The translations under genes were made by a program, and so were the position numbers. A stretch of DNA of 32,218 bases. Origin: Bacteroidales bacterium UBA5281. GTDB lineage: Bacteria; Bacteroidota; Bacteroidia; Bacteroidales; Lentimicrobiaceae. Where the stretch lies: positions 1 through 32,218 of the forward strand of contig DHSR01000024.1 in assembly GCA_002410555.1 (NCBI GenBank), written 5' to 3'. A model generated the notes under the pieces. That model was not told the origin of the DNA. It was given only the letters and a program-made list of their open reading frames with translations, and made no database searches. Positions 22,929-31,439 of this stretch are shown here, piece after piece (position 1 is the first letter of the stretch; each line of letters starts with the position of its first letter).

Positions 22929-25900
22929 ATGAAATTGAATATTTTCAGGCTTTCCCGGCTTATTTTATGTCTTTTCCTAATTTTCCAGACAAATATCCCG
23001 GTTTTGGCACAGCATATTAATGCGGAGAAACTTCAGCAATTTGAGGACGCCATTCTTCGTGGTGAGGAATTACTCGGTGCAGGCAAGTATGCTGAAGCAA
23101 AAGCACAGTATCAGGCTGCTTTAAAAATCGATCCCACAGCACAATTTCCTAAGGATAAGCTTGCTCAGATTCGCAAGGTTTATATTGATCCGGAAGACGA
23201 GGCGCGATTTACCCAATTTATGCAAACCGGTACACAACGCATGGCAGAAAAAAGATATCCTGAGGCACTTAAAGCCTTTGAAGCTGCCATTGAAATCAAG
23301 CCGCAAGATAGAATAGCCCGTGAACAGATGTCGCAGGCATCGAAAGCTGCCATTGAACTGGCCGAACGTACCAAAAGCTATGAATCGCTGATTAAAAAAG
23401 CCGATGAGCTGTTAGCTGCCGGAAATACGGACGAAGCGCGGGAATCCTTTATTTCAGCCCGGGAACTTATGCCTGAACAAAGTTATCCCCAGCAAAAAAT
23501 CAGAGAAATCGATGATAAAACTGCTGCTGAGCTTAAGCTCAAACAAGAGTATGAAGATGCGCTTGCAAAAGGCGATGAAGCCTATATGAACCGGGACTTT
23601 ACGATGGCCCGGATTCATTACGGTGAGGCACTTAAACTAAAGCCAGGTGAAAGTTATCCGACAAGTATGCTGGAACGTGTTTCAGCCAGCAGCAAGCAGG
23701 CGCAAAATCAGCAACAGCTTTATGAGCAGACCATAACCGGAGCCGACCGGTTGATGAACAGCGGAGATCATCAAGGGGCACTCAGCGCCTATGAAAGTGC
23801 GGCAAAGCTGCAGCCAGATGAAAAATATCCGCAGCAACAAATCGAAAAAATCCATGGACTGCTCCAACAAAAAGAGCACCTCGAAAAAGATTATCAACGC
23901 GCCATTGCGGAGGGTGACCGACTCCTCGCATCAGAAAATTGGATAGAGGCGCGGTCAGAGTTCCAGCAGGCGAATAATCTTAAGCCAGCAGAGGCTTATC
24001 CCAGACAAAAAATTGAAGAAATTGCTCAGACCCTGCTTGCATTAAAAGAAGCGGAACGCGATAAATCTTATCGTGAATCCCTGAATGAAGGCGAAAGATT
24101 GCTTGCTGAAGAAAACCTGTTGGAAGCCCTTCATGCATTTGAAGAGGCCCGACAACTGAAACCCGAAGAAACACGTCCGGCTGAACGCATAAAGGAAATC
24201 AACAACCTGCTGGCTGATCAACAAGCTTTACTGGAAGCATATAATCAAACCATTGCCGCAGCCGACCAGCACTTTTCCACCCATAACTACCAGGCTGCAA
24301 AAGAGGCATATGACCGGGCACTCGACCTTCGGAAAGGAGATGATTATGCTACTGCTCAAATCTCAAAAACAGAGTCAATATTAAGAGAACTGAAGCTGAG
24401 AGAAGATGAATATCAGGGTTTAATTGAAGCAGGTGATCTAAGTTTTTCGAAAAACCTATGGAATGAGGCGAAACAAAATTACCTTTCAGCTTCACAGATT
24501 TTTCCTGATCGGGAACATCCGAAGAATAAGTTAAAAGAAATTGAAAATCAACTGAATGAATTGCGTTCAATGGAGGAGCTTTATGTCGGGTTAATCACTG
24601 ATGCAGATGCCCGGTATGCTGCCACAGATTATGAAGAAGCTGCCGCCGGCTACCGTCAGGCATTGGAGCTAAAGCCACAGGAAATACACCCCAGGCAGCA
24701 ACTGGCCATTATTGAGCAGGTACTTAAAGAAAAAGCTGCTCAGCAACAGGCCTATCAAAACGAGATTGACCGGGCCGATGAGTTTTACGAGGGAGGAAAT
24801 TACCAGGAAGCCCTTAGCGCTTATGCAGCGGCCATTAAAATAATACCTGATAAACAGCATCCCACCGACCGCATGTTACGCATCAACAAGATTTTAGAAG
24901 ATCGTAAATCGCTGGAAGAAAACTACACCAGATATATAGTGGAAGGTGATAAGGCATTTGCCAACAAGCAATACAGTCAGGCAAAACCGGCATATGAACA
25001 GGCACTTGATCTTAAGCCAGGTGAAAAGCATCCCATAAATCAAATTCAATTGATAGAAAAGGCACTTATTGCTGAGCAAGCCTTAAACGACAGTTATCAG
25101 CAAGCCATTGAGGCAGCCGATCGCCTTTTTAATGCAGGCAGTTACACTGATGCGAGCCGGCAGTATGACGGCGCCCTTGAACTTAAACCCGGAGAAACCT
25201 ATCCCCGTGAGCAAAAGCAGCGCATTGAACAACTACTTGCAGACCGGGAGCAGCTTGAAAAAGATTATGCTTTCATTCTGGCCGAAGCAGACAGACTGTT
25301 TGAAACAAAAAATTATGTATTGGCACTTGAGAAATATAAACAATTGCTGCAACTGAAACCCGGATCGGCTCAACCTACAGAAAGAATAGCCGCCATCAGG
25401 AAACTACTGGGTGAACAGCAAGCTCTTGAACAGCAATATGAATCTGCCATTGCTCAGGGCGATGCATATTTGGATAAAAACCAATGGGATGAAGCCATCA
25501 CAGCTTATAAGCAGGCCAAATCAATTAAGCCTTCAGAACAATATCCTGAAAATCAGTTGAACCGCATTGCTCAATTGAGAGAAATCGAACAGAGCAAGGC
25601 AACCGCCTATGCCGCTGCCATAAAAAGTGGTGATGCATCTTACGAATCCAAAGCCTATGAGGAAGCTTTAAAAGCCTATCAGAAAGCATTGGAAAATAAA
25701 CCAGATGCTGACCATCCGGCTAATCGGATAGAGGAAATAAATATACTGTTGCAGGAACAAAAACAATTGGCTGATAAGGATTACAATGAGGCCATTGAAA
25801 GGGCAGACCGGCTTTTTGCTGAGAAAGATTACAATACTGCGGTGCGCTTTTATGAAAGTGCCTCCGCCTTAAAGCCTGCCGAAAATTACCCCAAAGAAAA

Positions 25901-26453
25901 ACTTTTATCCATACGAACCTTACTTCAGGAACGATCGCGTAACCAGATGGAAGCCTACAATAAACTCATAATGAACGCTGACCGCCTGTATCAGGATAAA
26001 ATTTTCGACCAGGCCATAGATGCTTATCTCGAAGCTGGCCTGGCCAAACCCGATGAATCGTATCCTTCGACCATGATTGCCAAAATCCGGAAATATCTGG
26101 ATGATCATGCCATGGTTAATCTGGTGAGCAGTCCCGTAACTATAGAATCGGGAGATGAGAAAAAGTTCAGTTTTACTCCCATTGAAATGCGTCTGCGAAA
26201 GAACAATTATGTTTCCATAGTTGCACGAAAAACCAGCGAAGCTGACCCTAAAGTGTACGTGAACTATGGCAGAAGCGCACAGAAAAACGGAGGAATTGTT
26301 TTACGCACTATTACCAGTGACGAAAATGGCGACTTTTTGGTCAGGGTAAGCATACAAGACCGCTGGTACCGGGAAGACAACAACTGGATAGCCATTTATT
26401 CTGAAGGTGGCAGCATTGAGATTTCCAGGATGCAGATTGCCCAGGGCGACTGA
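22929..26453 (+). CDS. Large exported protein of 18 tandem TPR-like repeats
   Basis: A 1174-residue protein with a signal peptide (MKLNIFRLSRLILCLFLIFQTNIPVLAQ, split here only by reading). From about residue 38 to 1066 it consists of 18 consecutive units of 57-59 residues. Each unit holds one TPR-like helix pair (Y-x3-I-x2-[AG]-D-x-L ... A-x3-Y-x2-A-L-x-L-K-P) plus a longer third helix beginning YP-x2-x-I-x2-I. Residues after 1066 form a separate beta-rich C-terminal domain (VNLVSSPVTIESGDEKKF...). The start at 22929 is chosen because the longer frame would overlap the ATPase gene and bury the signal peptide. Likely a periplasmic or cell-envelope scaffold; partner and function unknown. Confidence 0.85.
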   Translation: MKLNIFRLSRLILCLFLIFQTNIPVLAQHINAEKLQQFEDAILRGEELLGAGKYAEAKAQYQAALKIDPTAQFPKDKLAQIRKVYIDPEDEARFTQFMQTGTQRMAEKRYPEALKAFEAAIEIKPQDRIAREQMSQASKAAIELAERTKSYESLIKKADELLAAGNTDEARESFISARELMPEQSYPQQKIREIDDKTAAELKLKQEYEDALAKGDEAYMNRDFTMARIHYGEALKLKPGESYPTSMLERVSASSKQAQNQQQLYEQTITGADRLMNSGDHQGALSAYESAAKLQPDEKYPQQQIEKIHGLLQQKEHLEKDYQRAIAEGDRLLASENWIEARSEFQQANNLKPAEAYPRQKIEEIAQTLLALKEAERDKSYRESLNEGERLLAEENLLEALHAFEEARQLKPEETRPAERIKEINNLLADQQALLEAYNQTIAAADQHFSTHNYQAAKEAYDRALDLRKGDDYATAQISKTESILRELKLREDEYQGLIEAGDLSFSKNLWNEAKQNYLSASQIFPDREHPKNKLKEIENQLNELRSMEELYVGLITDADARYAATDYEEAAAGYRQALELKPQEIHPRQQLAIIEQVLKEKAAQQQAYQNEIDRADEFYEGGNYQEALSAYAAAIKIIPDKQHPTDRMLRINKILEDRKSLEENYTRYIVEGDKAFANKQYSQAKPAYEQALDLKPGEKHPINQIQLIEKALIAEQALNDSYQQAIEAADRLFNAGSYTDASRQYDGALELKPGETYPREQKQRIEQLLADREQLEKDYAFILAEADRLFETKNYVLALEKYKQLLQLKPGSAQPTERIAAIRKLLGEQQALEQQYESAIAQGDAYLDKNQWDEAITAYKQAKSIKPSEQYPENQLNRIAQLREIEQSKATAYAAAIKSGDASYESKAYEEALKAYQKALENKPDADHPANRIEEINILLQEQKQLADKDYNEAIERADRLFAEKDYNTAVRFYESASALKPAENYPKEKLLSIRTLLQERSRNQMEAYNKLIMNADRLYQDKIFDQAIDAYLEAGLAKPDESYPSTMIAKIRKYLDDHAMVNLVSSPVTIESGDEKKFSFTPIEMRLRKNNYVSIVARKTSEADPKVYVNYGRSAQKNGGIVLRTITSDENGDFLVRVSIQDRWYREDNNWIAIYSEGGSIEISRMQIAQGD

Positions 26454-26595
26454 TTTTTACCATCCCGATCAGTAGATAGTCACTGGAAGGAACAGGAATC
26501 CTCTAAATCTATTACTTTGTGTATGATATATCCCTAATGGGAACAAAAAAATGCTGACATTTGCATTCCAATCGCACACAATATAATGCAGGTTT

Positions 26596-28056
26596 ATGGA
26601 GAGCTATTTTGAAACTTTCAGAAAGAATACTGTTGGTCACGACCTGGAATATGAAACGCCCTATGGTCGTCAAAAATTGATATATGCCGACTGGATTGCC
26701 AGCGGAAGACTTTACCGGCCAATAGAAGACCGGCTCACCAACGACATCGGCCCTTTTATCGGCAACACACATACCGAAACCAGTGAAACAGGCACCTCTA
26801 TGACCCGTGCCTATCATGAGGCACACAACCGCATTAAGAAACATGTGAATGCCGGGCCGCAAGATGTTATCATCACCGCAGGCTTTGGTATGACGGGAGT
26901 TATTGTGAAATTTCAGCGCATGATGGGTTTGAAGATGTGCGGACAACTAAATGATTCCAGGTGTTTTAAGGAGAAAGATAAACCCGTCGTCTTTGTCACC
27001 CATATGGAGCACCACAGCAACCATACTTCCTGGTTTGAAACCATGTCGGATGTTGTTGTTTTGCCTCCCGGGAAGGACTTATTGGTTGATCCGGAAGAAT
27101 TGAGAAAGCAGCTTGAGAATTACAAGGATCGCCCGCTTAAACTTGGTTCTTTTACTGCCTGTTCCAATGTTACCGGTATTCATACTCCATACTATGAACT
27201 TGCCAGAATTATGCATGAATATAATGGTTTCTGTTTTATTGATTTTGCTGCTTCTGCACCCTATGCACCTATCGATATGCATCCTGAAGATCCTATGGAG
27301 AAGTTGGATGCCATACTTTTTTCTCCGCACAAATTTCTTGGAGGGCCCGGATCTTCCGGGGTATTGGTATTTGACCGTTCCATGTACAATAGCCGCACTC
27401 CCGATCAACCGGGCGGAGGCACGGTGGACTGGACCAACCCCTGGGGAGAATATAAATATGTAGATGACATTGAATTGCGTGAAGATGGCGGTACTCCGGG
27501 GTTTATGCAATGCGTACGCACCGCGCTTTGTATTGAAATAAAAGAAAAAATGGGGGTGAAAAACATAGCCCAACGCGAAGAACAATTGCTTGAAAAGGCC
27601 TTTGCAGGACTGGATAAAATACCGTCCATTAAAATACTTGCAAACAATCAAAGGAAAAGGCTGGGTGTTATCTCATTTTATTATGATGATATCCACTTCA
27701 ATCTGGCCGTTAAGCTACTAAGTGACCGTTATGGCATTCAGGTGCGTGGAGGCTGTGCCTGTGCCGGCACCTATGGTCATTATCTGCTGGATGTAAGCCA
27801 CGAACACTCCAAATCAATCACCGACCTGATCAATCATGGTGATTTATCGCAAAAGCCCGGATGGATAAGACTCTCTCTGCATCCTACCATGACCGACCAG
27901 GAACTTGATTTCATCCTGAATGCCCTGGAAGAAATTAGTATTCACCACAAGCAATGGGAAAAAGATTATATTTATAATAAGCATACCAATGAATTTAAGC
28001 ACTTTTCCGATAATTGTCAGATCGCAGACAGGGTGAATGAATGGTTTAGGATGTAG
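26596..28056 (+). CDS. Class V aminotransferase / cysteine desulfurase-like PLP enzyme
   Basis: A 486-residue PLP-dependent protein of aminotransferase class V fold. The PLP lysine is Lys246 in FSPHKFLGGPGSSG; THMEHHSN (about 135-142) and CSNVTG lie in the expected cofactor-binding half, and FIDFAASAP precedes the lysine. A Cys-rich loop RGGCACAGTYG (Cys387, Cys389) occupies the place of the catalytic cysteine of SufS/IscS. It is longer than a usual cysteine desulfurase (about 400), and no Fe-S assembly genes are next to it, so the substrate is uncertain; it may act on cysteine or on another sulfur or amino compound. Transcribed alone as far as can be seen. Confidence 0.85.
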   Translation: MESYFETFRKNTVGHDLEYETPYGRQKLIYADWIASGRLYRPIEDRLTNDIGPFIGNTHTETSETGTSMTRAYHEAHNRIKKHVNAGPQDVIITAGFGMTGVIVKFQRMMGLKMCGQLNDSRCFKEKDKPVVFVTHMEHHSNHTSWFETMSDVVVLPPGKDLLVDPEELRKQLENYKDRPLKLGSFTACSNVTGIHTPYYELARIMHEYNGFCFIDFAASAPYAPIDMHPEDPMEKLDAILFSPHKFLGGPGSSGVLVFDRSMYNSRTPDQPGGGTVDWTNPWGEYKYVDDIELREDGGTPGFMQCVRTALCIEIKEKMGVKNIAQREEQLLEKAFAGLDKIPSIKILANNQRKRLGVISFYYDDIHFNLAVKLLSDRYGIQVRGGCACAGTYGHYLLDVSHEHSKSITDLINHGDLSQKPGWIRLSLHPTMTDQELDFILNALEEISIHHKQWEKDYIYNKHTNEFKHFSDNCQIADRVNEWFRM

Positions 28057-28083
28057 GATTGCGGATTGCAGATGTGTCCTGCA

Positions 28084-28550
28084 TTCCTTACTTACGGGGT
28101 TAGAGGCTAGAGGTTAGAAGTTAGAAGTTAGAAGTTAGAGGTTGGAGGTTAGAAGTTAGAAATTCTCTCTTCCCGTCCCCACGTCTCCTTGTCCCTTTTA
28201 CGTCTCTCGTCCCTTTTGGTCTTTGGTCTTTGGCTGTTGGTCTTTAGAGGTTAGAAGTTAGAGGTTAGAAGTTAGAAGTTAGAGGTTGGAGGTTAGAAGT
28301 TAGAAATTCTCTCTCCCTGTCCCCACGTCTCCTTGTCCCTTTTACGTCTCTCGTCCCTTTTGGTCTTTGGTCTTTGGCTGTTGGTCTTTAGAGGTTAGAA
28401 GTGAGAAGTGAGAAGTGAGAAGTTAGAGGTTAGAAGTTAGAAGTTAGAGGTTGGAGGTTGGAGGTTGGAGGTTGGAGGTTAGAAGTTAGAAATTCTCTCT
28501 TCCCGTCTCCTTGTCCCCCCGTCCCCATGTCGCCCCGTCCCTCGTCTCTA
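28084..28550. repeat. Heptamer-based tandem repeat region with ~144-bp higher-order unit
   Basis: This non-coding region is built of 7-bp purine-rich words (GTTAGAA, GTTAGAG, GTTGGAG, GTGAGAA) alternating with pyrimidine-rich blocks (TTCTCTCTTCCCGTCCCC, CTCGTCCCTTTTGGTC, TTTGGTCTTTGGC). A larger unit starting GTTGGAGGTTAGAAG occurs at 28141 and again at 28285, nearly identical over 144 bp, and a third, diverging copy starts at 28450. The second unit is 21 bp longer because of three extra GTGAGAA/GTTAGAA-type heptamers, and the third begins with four GTTGGAG in a row. Copy-number change by slippage is therefore visible. No reading frame of quality crosses it. It separates the aminotransferase gene from the convergent metallophosphoesterase gene. 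Confidence 0.9.
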
Positions 28551-28572
28551 TTCAGCGTTTCTTCTCAAAATG

Positions 28573-29922
28573 CTATTTTGCAATCAGCTTTATCAGCGTA
28601 ATTTCAGGTAAAATACCTACTCTGCCCGGATAGGCAATATGACCCAGGCCACGGTTAACGTAGAGATTACTGATGGATCCATCCGGCTGATGATAACGGG
28701 CCAGTCCTGCCCAATGCTTGTACACGTATTGAGCTGGACTCCACCTAAGTCCAAAAGCTTCTATACCCATTTGCATGCCATGGGTATGCCCGGCAAGGGT
28801 AAGATCAAATTCCGGATATTGCTTAAAAACTTCTGCTTCCCAATGGGTGGGATCATGCGAAAGTAAAATATTTACATCCGCAAATTCATGATTTTTCATG
28901 GTTTTAGCTAAATCACCATACCGTTTAAACCGGGCTGTTGAACTCCAGTTCTCAACACCTGCTATCAGAATACGCGCAGAATCAACGTTGATGTAATCCA
29001 CATCATTTAGCAATAGTTTCCATCCCAGTTGCTTATAAAAAGCTACCAAATCATCGAAATTCTGCTGTTTTGCTTCCGGACTGGGCCAGGTGGTATAGTC
29101 ACCATAATCGTGATTGCCGGTAATGGCATAGATTTCTATACGCGCCTTTAATCGGGCAAGTATAGATTCAAAACCCTTGACTTCCGCCGTAGAATAATTC
29201 ACCAGGTCGCCGGTAAAAACGATGATATCAGGATTCAATGCATTAACGCTGTCCACTGCGCGTTGCAATGGCCTGGTGGACATCCAGCTACCCAGATGAA
29301 TATCAGAAAGCTGAACAATACGCAGATTATTCAGTTCGGGTGGCATTGAGGCTATGGCCAGATTAATCCGATGAATCTTGAACTTATATACCCAGACTGT
29401 GCTGCCTATAATCAAACCAGCAAAGGCAAGGCTGCCAAAAAATATTCCCATTTTTTTAAAAACGTTAGAAGTAATACCGGGCCAGGTGGCCTTTTTACCG
29501 GTAATTCGATTAAACAATAGCATCCCTGCGGTAAATAAGTATGCAGGAACAAAAAAAGCAACCAGCACCATCTTTACCAGATAACCTATAATGGCAATTC
29601 CTGGAAATAAATTCCTGGGCCATGCAGGGAGTTCCTGAATTGGAACAAAGGTAGTTGCTATCAGAAATGCCAGCAACAACAACATGGGCAACCACCAGAA
29701 AATTGCAAAAATGACTCCGGAGGTATTTAATTTAAGCTTTAGGTAACGACGTATATCCAAATACAGAAACCAATCCAGCATACCAAGCAACAGCATCAGC
29801 GGCAGCCTTCCAGCGTATTTAGGCAGAGCGGTAAGTAAAAGAACATACAATACCGAAAAAAGCGCAAAAATAAGTGATAATGCGCCAGCTTTAACATAAG
29901 TTGCCCGACTATATTTTTTCAT
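28573..29922 (-). CDS. Membrane-anchored metallophosphoesterase
   Basis: A 449-residue protein with about five membrane helices in the first 180 residues, followed by a calcineurin-like phosphoesterase domain. The metal-site motifs occur in order: LSDIHLG (Asp207, His209), FTGDLVNY (about 236), GNHDYG (about 268), LSHDP and GHTHG (about 380). Proteins of this plan (YkuE/YaeI-like) are thought to hydrolyse phosphoesters in the envelope; the substrate here is unknown. The catalytic domain should be on the periplasmic or cytoplasmic face depending on the helix number, which I cannot fix. A minus-strand TACTTTTG (29968-29975) resembles its -7 promoter element. Confidence 0.9.
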   Translation of the reverse strand: MKKYSRATYVKAGALSLIFALFSVLYVLLLTALPKYAGRLPLMLLLGMLDWFLYLDIRRYLKLKLNTSGVIFAIFWWLPMLLLLAFLIATTFVPIQELPAWPRNLFPGIAIIGYLVKMVLVAFFVPAYLFTAGMLLFNRITGKKATWPGITSNVFKKMGIFFGSLAFAGLIIGSTVWVYKFKIHRINLAIASMPPELNNLRIVQLSDIHLGSWMSTRPLQRAVDSVNALNPDIIVFTGDLVNYSTAEVKGFESILARLKARIEIYAITGNHDYGDYTTWPSPEAKQQNFDDLVAFYKQLGWKLLLNDVDYINVDSARILIAGVENWSSTARFKRYGDLAKTMKNHEFADVNILLSHDPTHWEAEVFKQYPEFDLTLAGHTHGMQMGIEAFGLRWSPAQYVYKHWAGLARYHQPDGSISNLYVNRGLGHIAYPGRVGILPEITLIKLIAK

Positions 29923-29967
29923 TCAGGAATGCTGCAAGATGATAGTTGACAGGGAACCATCAGCGGA

Positions 29968-29975
29968 CAAAAGTA
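29968..29975 (-). promoter_or_regulatory. Possible -7 element of the metallophosphoesterase gene
   Basis: Minus-strand TACTTTTG matches TAnnTTTG about 46 bases upstream of the start at 29922. No matching -33 element was found. Confidence 0.4.
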
Positions 29976-30035
29976 AACAATATAAAACTGCCCGGGTTTA
30001 AATTAACGGATATTAACACATTCAAACTCCCTTAA

Positions 30036-31079
30036 CTATTCATCCATTTGTTCTTTGAGTCGTTCCAACTCATATTTCCGGGTTTGCAACAATGCAATAT
30101 AAGACCGGGCATTTTTGAGGCCGTATTCTCTCCATGCACGTTGAGCCCATTCTTCTGCTATGGATAAATTCCCTTCTACTTCACTGGCTACTGCCATATT
30201 GTAGTTGGCTCTACCGGCGATTTTATGATCAGTATCTTTGGTATATCTTTTCCAGATGGCAATGGCCTCCGGCCAATTGTCCTGCTTTATGTAACGGGCA
30301 GCTATCTTGAAATCATCATTGGCTTTACGATAAACATCCCGGCTGGCTGTTATCCATACCGGCGAAATCCGGCTGGCATACTGGTGGCCTGAAAATACAG
30401 CCGACTCATTGAGCGCCCGCCGCTTTGACGGTAAATTCGCCAGAGCCTGTTGTTTGCTGTCGCCGGTTCCTCGCCAGGACATCTCATCAGTAAATACATT
30501 TCGGTCGATAATTTTTTGGCTTGCCGGCTGATAAATGGTAAAGCCGCTATTTACATTCATACGGGCTTCAGCATAGTATTCCCTTACGACCACCTTCTTT
30601 TTATCAATGGTGCGCTCCACATCAGCATAACTTTCCCGGAGGGCCAGGTCTGAATCGAAAGTTTCCAGGGCTATCAGAGCATCCACCCTGAATTGTGAGC
30701 AAAGTTCCTCTACCCTTTGCCAGCTAAGAAATTCCGGGAATTGCCTGGTGCCTGTGCCACGCAGGTCAAGACCTTCAATGATTACCGCTGTAAATCGTGG
30801 CCCGTTGTTGAGGCCCGCTGAAAGTCCGCGAAGGCATTCTGTAGATGCTTCCCTATCGGCTGCAATTGATTCACCGGTTATGAGTCCTTCCATCACATTT
30901 AAAAAGCCCTGCCCTTTATCGGGCAAAGAACGGTTAATCAATCCAACCTGCTTAATATCGCGCGGAAGGGTTAAGGTTGCCGGTTGAAGCAGTTGCATTT
31001 GATAAGAGGTAGTACCACAAGCGCCTAAAAATAGTGGCAGCACAAGCCACCATAATTTGAAATAATTACCTGATTTCAT
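30036..31079 (-). CDS. DUF6340-family lipoprotein with TPR-like C-terminus
   Basis: A 347-residue lipoprotein. The signal peptide ends in FLGAC, a lipobox with Cys21, so it should be anchored in the outer or inner membrane. The central part (about 35-230; PRDIKQVGLINRSLPDKGQG, FRVDALIALETFDSD, ARMNVNSGFTIYQPASQKIIDRN) resembles the DUF6340 family of Bacteroidota. The last 90 residues (WPEAIAIWKRYTKDTDHKIAGRANYNMA and EGNLSIAEEWAQRAW) look like two TPR units. No enzymatic motif is visible; function unknown. A minus-strand TATTTTTG (31114-31121) is a good -7 candidate. Confidence 0.85.
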   Translation of the reverse strand: MKSGNYFKLWWLVLPLFLGACGTTSYQMQLLQPATLTLPRDIKQVGLINRSLPDKGQGFLNVMEGLITGESIAADREASTECLRGLSAGLNNGPRFTAVIIEGLDLRGTGTRQFPEFLSWQRVEELCSQFRVDALIALETFDSDLALRESYADVERTIDKKKVVVREYYAEARMNVNSGFTIYQPASQKIIDRNVFTDEMSWRGTGDSKQQALANLPSKRRALNESAVFSGHQYASRISPVWITASRDVYRKANDDFKIAARYIKQDNWPEAIAIWKRYTKDTDHKIAGRANYNMAVASEVEGNLSIAEEWAQRAWREYGLKNARSYIALLQTRKYELERLKEQMDE

Positions 31080-31113
31080 AACAATGTTTATTACATGAGT
31101 GGCTTAAGATGAA

Positions 31114-31121
31114 CAAAAATA
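31114..31121 (-). promoter_or_regulatory. -7 element of the DUF6340 gene
   Basis: Minus-strand TATTTTTG fits TAnnTTTG and lies 35 bases upstream of the start at 31079. A 7-bp hairpin, ATTCCGG (31127-31133) with CCGGAAT (31139-31145), lies just behind it where the -33 element would be; no clear -33 was seen. Confidence 0.45.
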
Positions 31122-31165
31122 GGATAATTCCGGAATAGCCGGAATAAAAAAGAAAAAATAAAAAA

Positions 31166-31196
31166 TTTGCGAATTACAAATCAATTCGTACTTTTG
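31166..31196 (+). promoter_or_regulatory. Promoter of the tRNA-Ser/tRNA-Pro genes
   Basis: TTTG (31166-31169) and TACTTTTG (31189-31196) are separated by 19 bases, a full match to the Bacteroidota consensus. The tRNA-Ser begins 10 bases after the -7 element. Confidence 0.85.
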
Positions 31197-31206
31197 CACT
31201 CCCATT

Positions 31207-31293
31207 GGTGAGGTGGGTGAGTGGCTGAAACCAACAGTTTGCTAAACTGTCGTACTGGAAACGGTACCGGGGGTTCGAATCCCCCCCTCACCG
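31207..31293 (+). tRNA. tRNA-Ser(GCU)
   Basis: 87 bases. Acceptor GGTGAGG (31207-31213) pairs with CCTCACC (31286-31292), with G as discriminator. The anticodon arm ACAGT-TTGCTAA-ACTGT holds GCT at 31241-31243, reading AGC/AGU. The long variable arm (GTACTGGAAACGGTAC) confirms a class II serine tRNA. CCA is not encoded. Confidence 0.97.
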
Positions 31294-31326
31294 CGGAGAG
31301 GGTTTTATCCTTTATTTGAAATATTT

Positions 31327-31401
31327 CGGGGTGTAGCGCAGTCCGGTTAGCGCACCTGGTTTGGGACCAGGGGGTCGATGGTTCGAATCCATTCACCCCG
31401 A
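31327..31401 (+). tRNA. tRNA-Pro(UGG)
   Basis: 75 bases. Acceptor CGGGGTG (31327-31333) pairs with CACCCCG (31394-31400), discriminator A. The anticodon arm CCTGG-TTTGGGA-CCAGG carries TGG at 31362-31364; the T-arm GGTTCGAATCC is normal. CCA is not encoded. It follows tRNA-Ser by 33 bases and is likely co-transcribed with it. Confidence 0.97.
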
Positions 31402-31403
31402 CT

Positions 31404-31439
31404 AAAAGAGGCCTTCTGTGAAAACGGGAGGTCTTTTTT
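31404..31439 (+). terminator. Probable terminator of the tRNA operon
   Basis: AAAAGA and CCT (31404-31409, 31412-31414, with a 2-base bulge) can pair with AGGTCTTTT (31429-31437), leading into a run of T. It lies directly before the first CRISPR repeat and should insulate the array from tRNA read-through. Confidence 0.6.

Noticed and set aside
27079..27651. 190-codon minus-strand frame opposite the class V aminotransferase
   Set aside because: Antisense shadow of a well-supported enzyme with intact PLP motifs; no promoter or family features.
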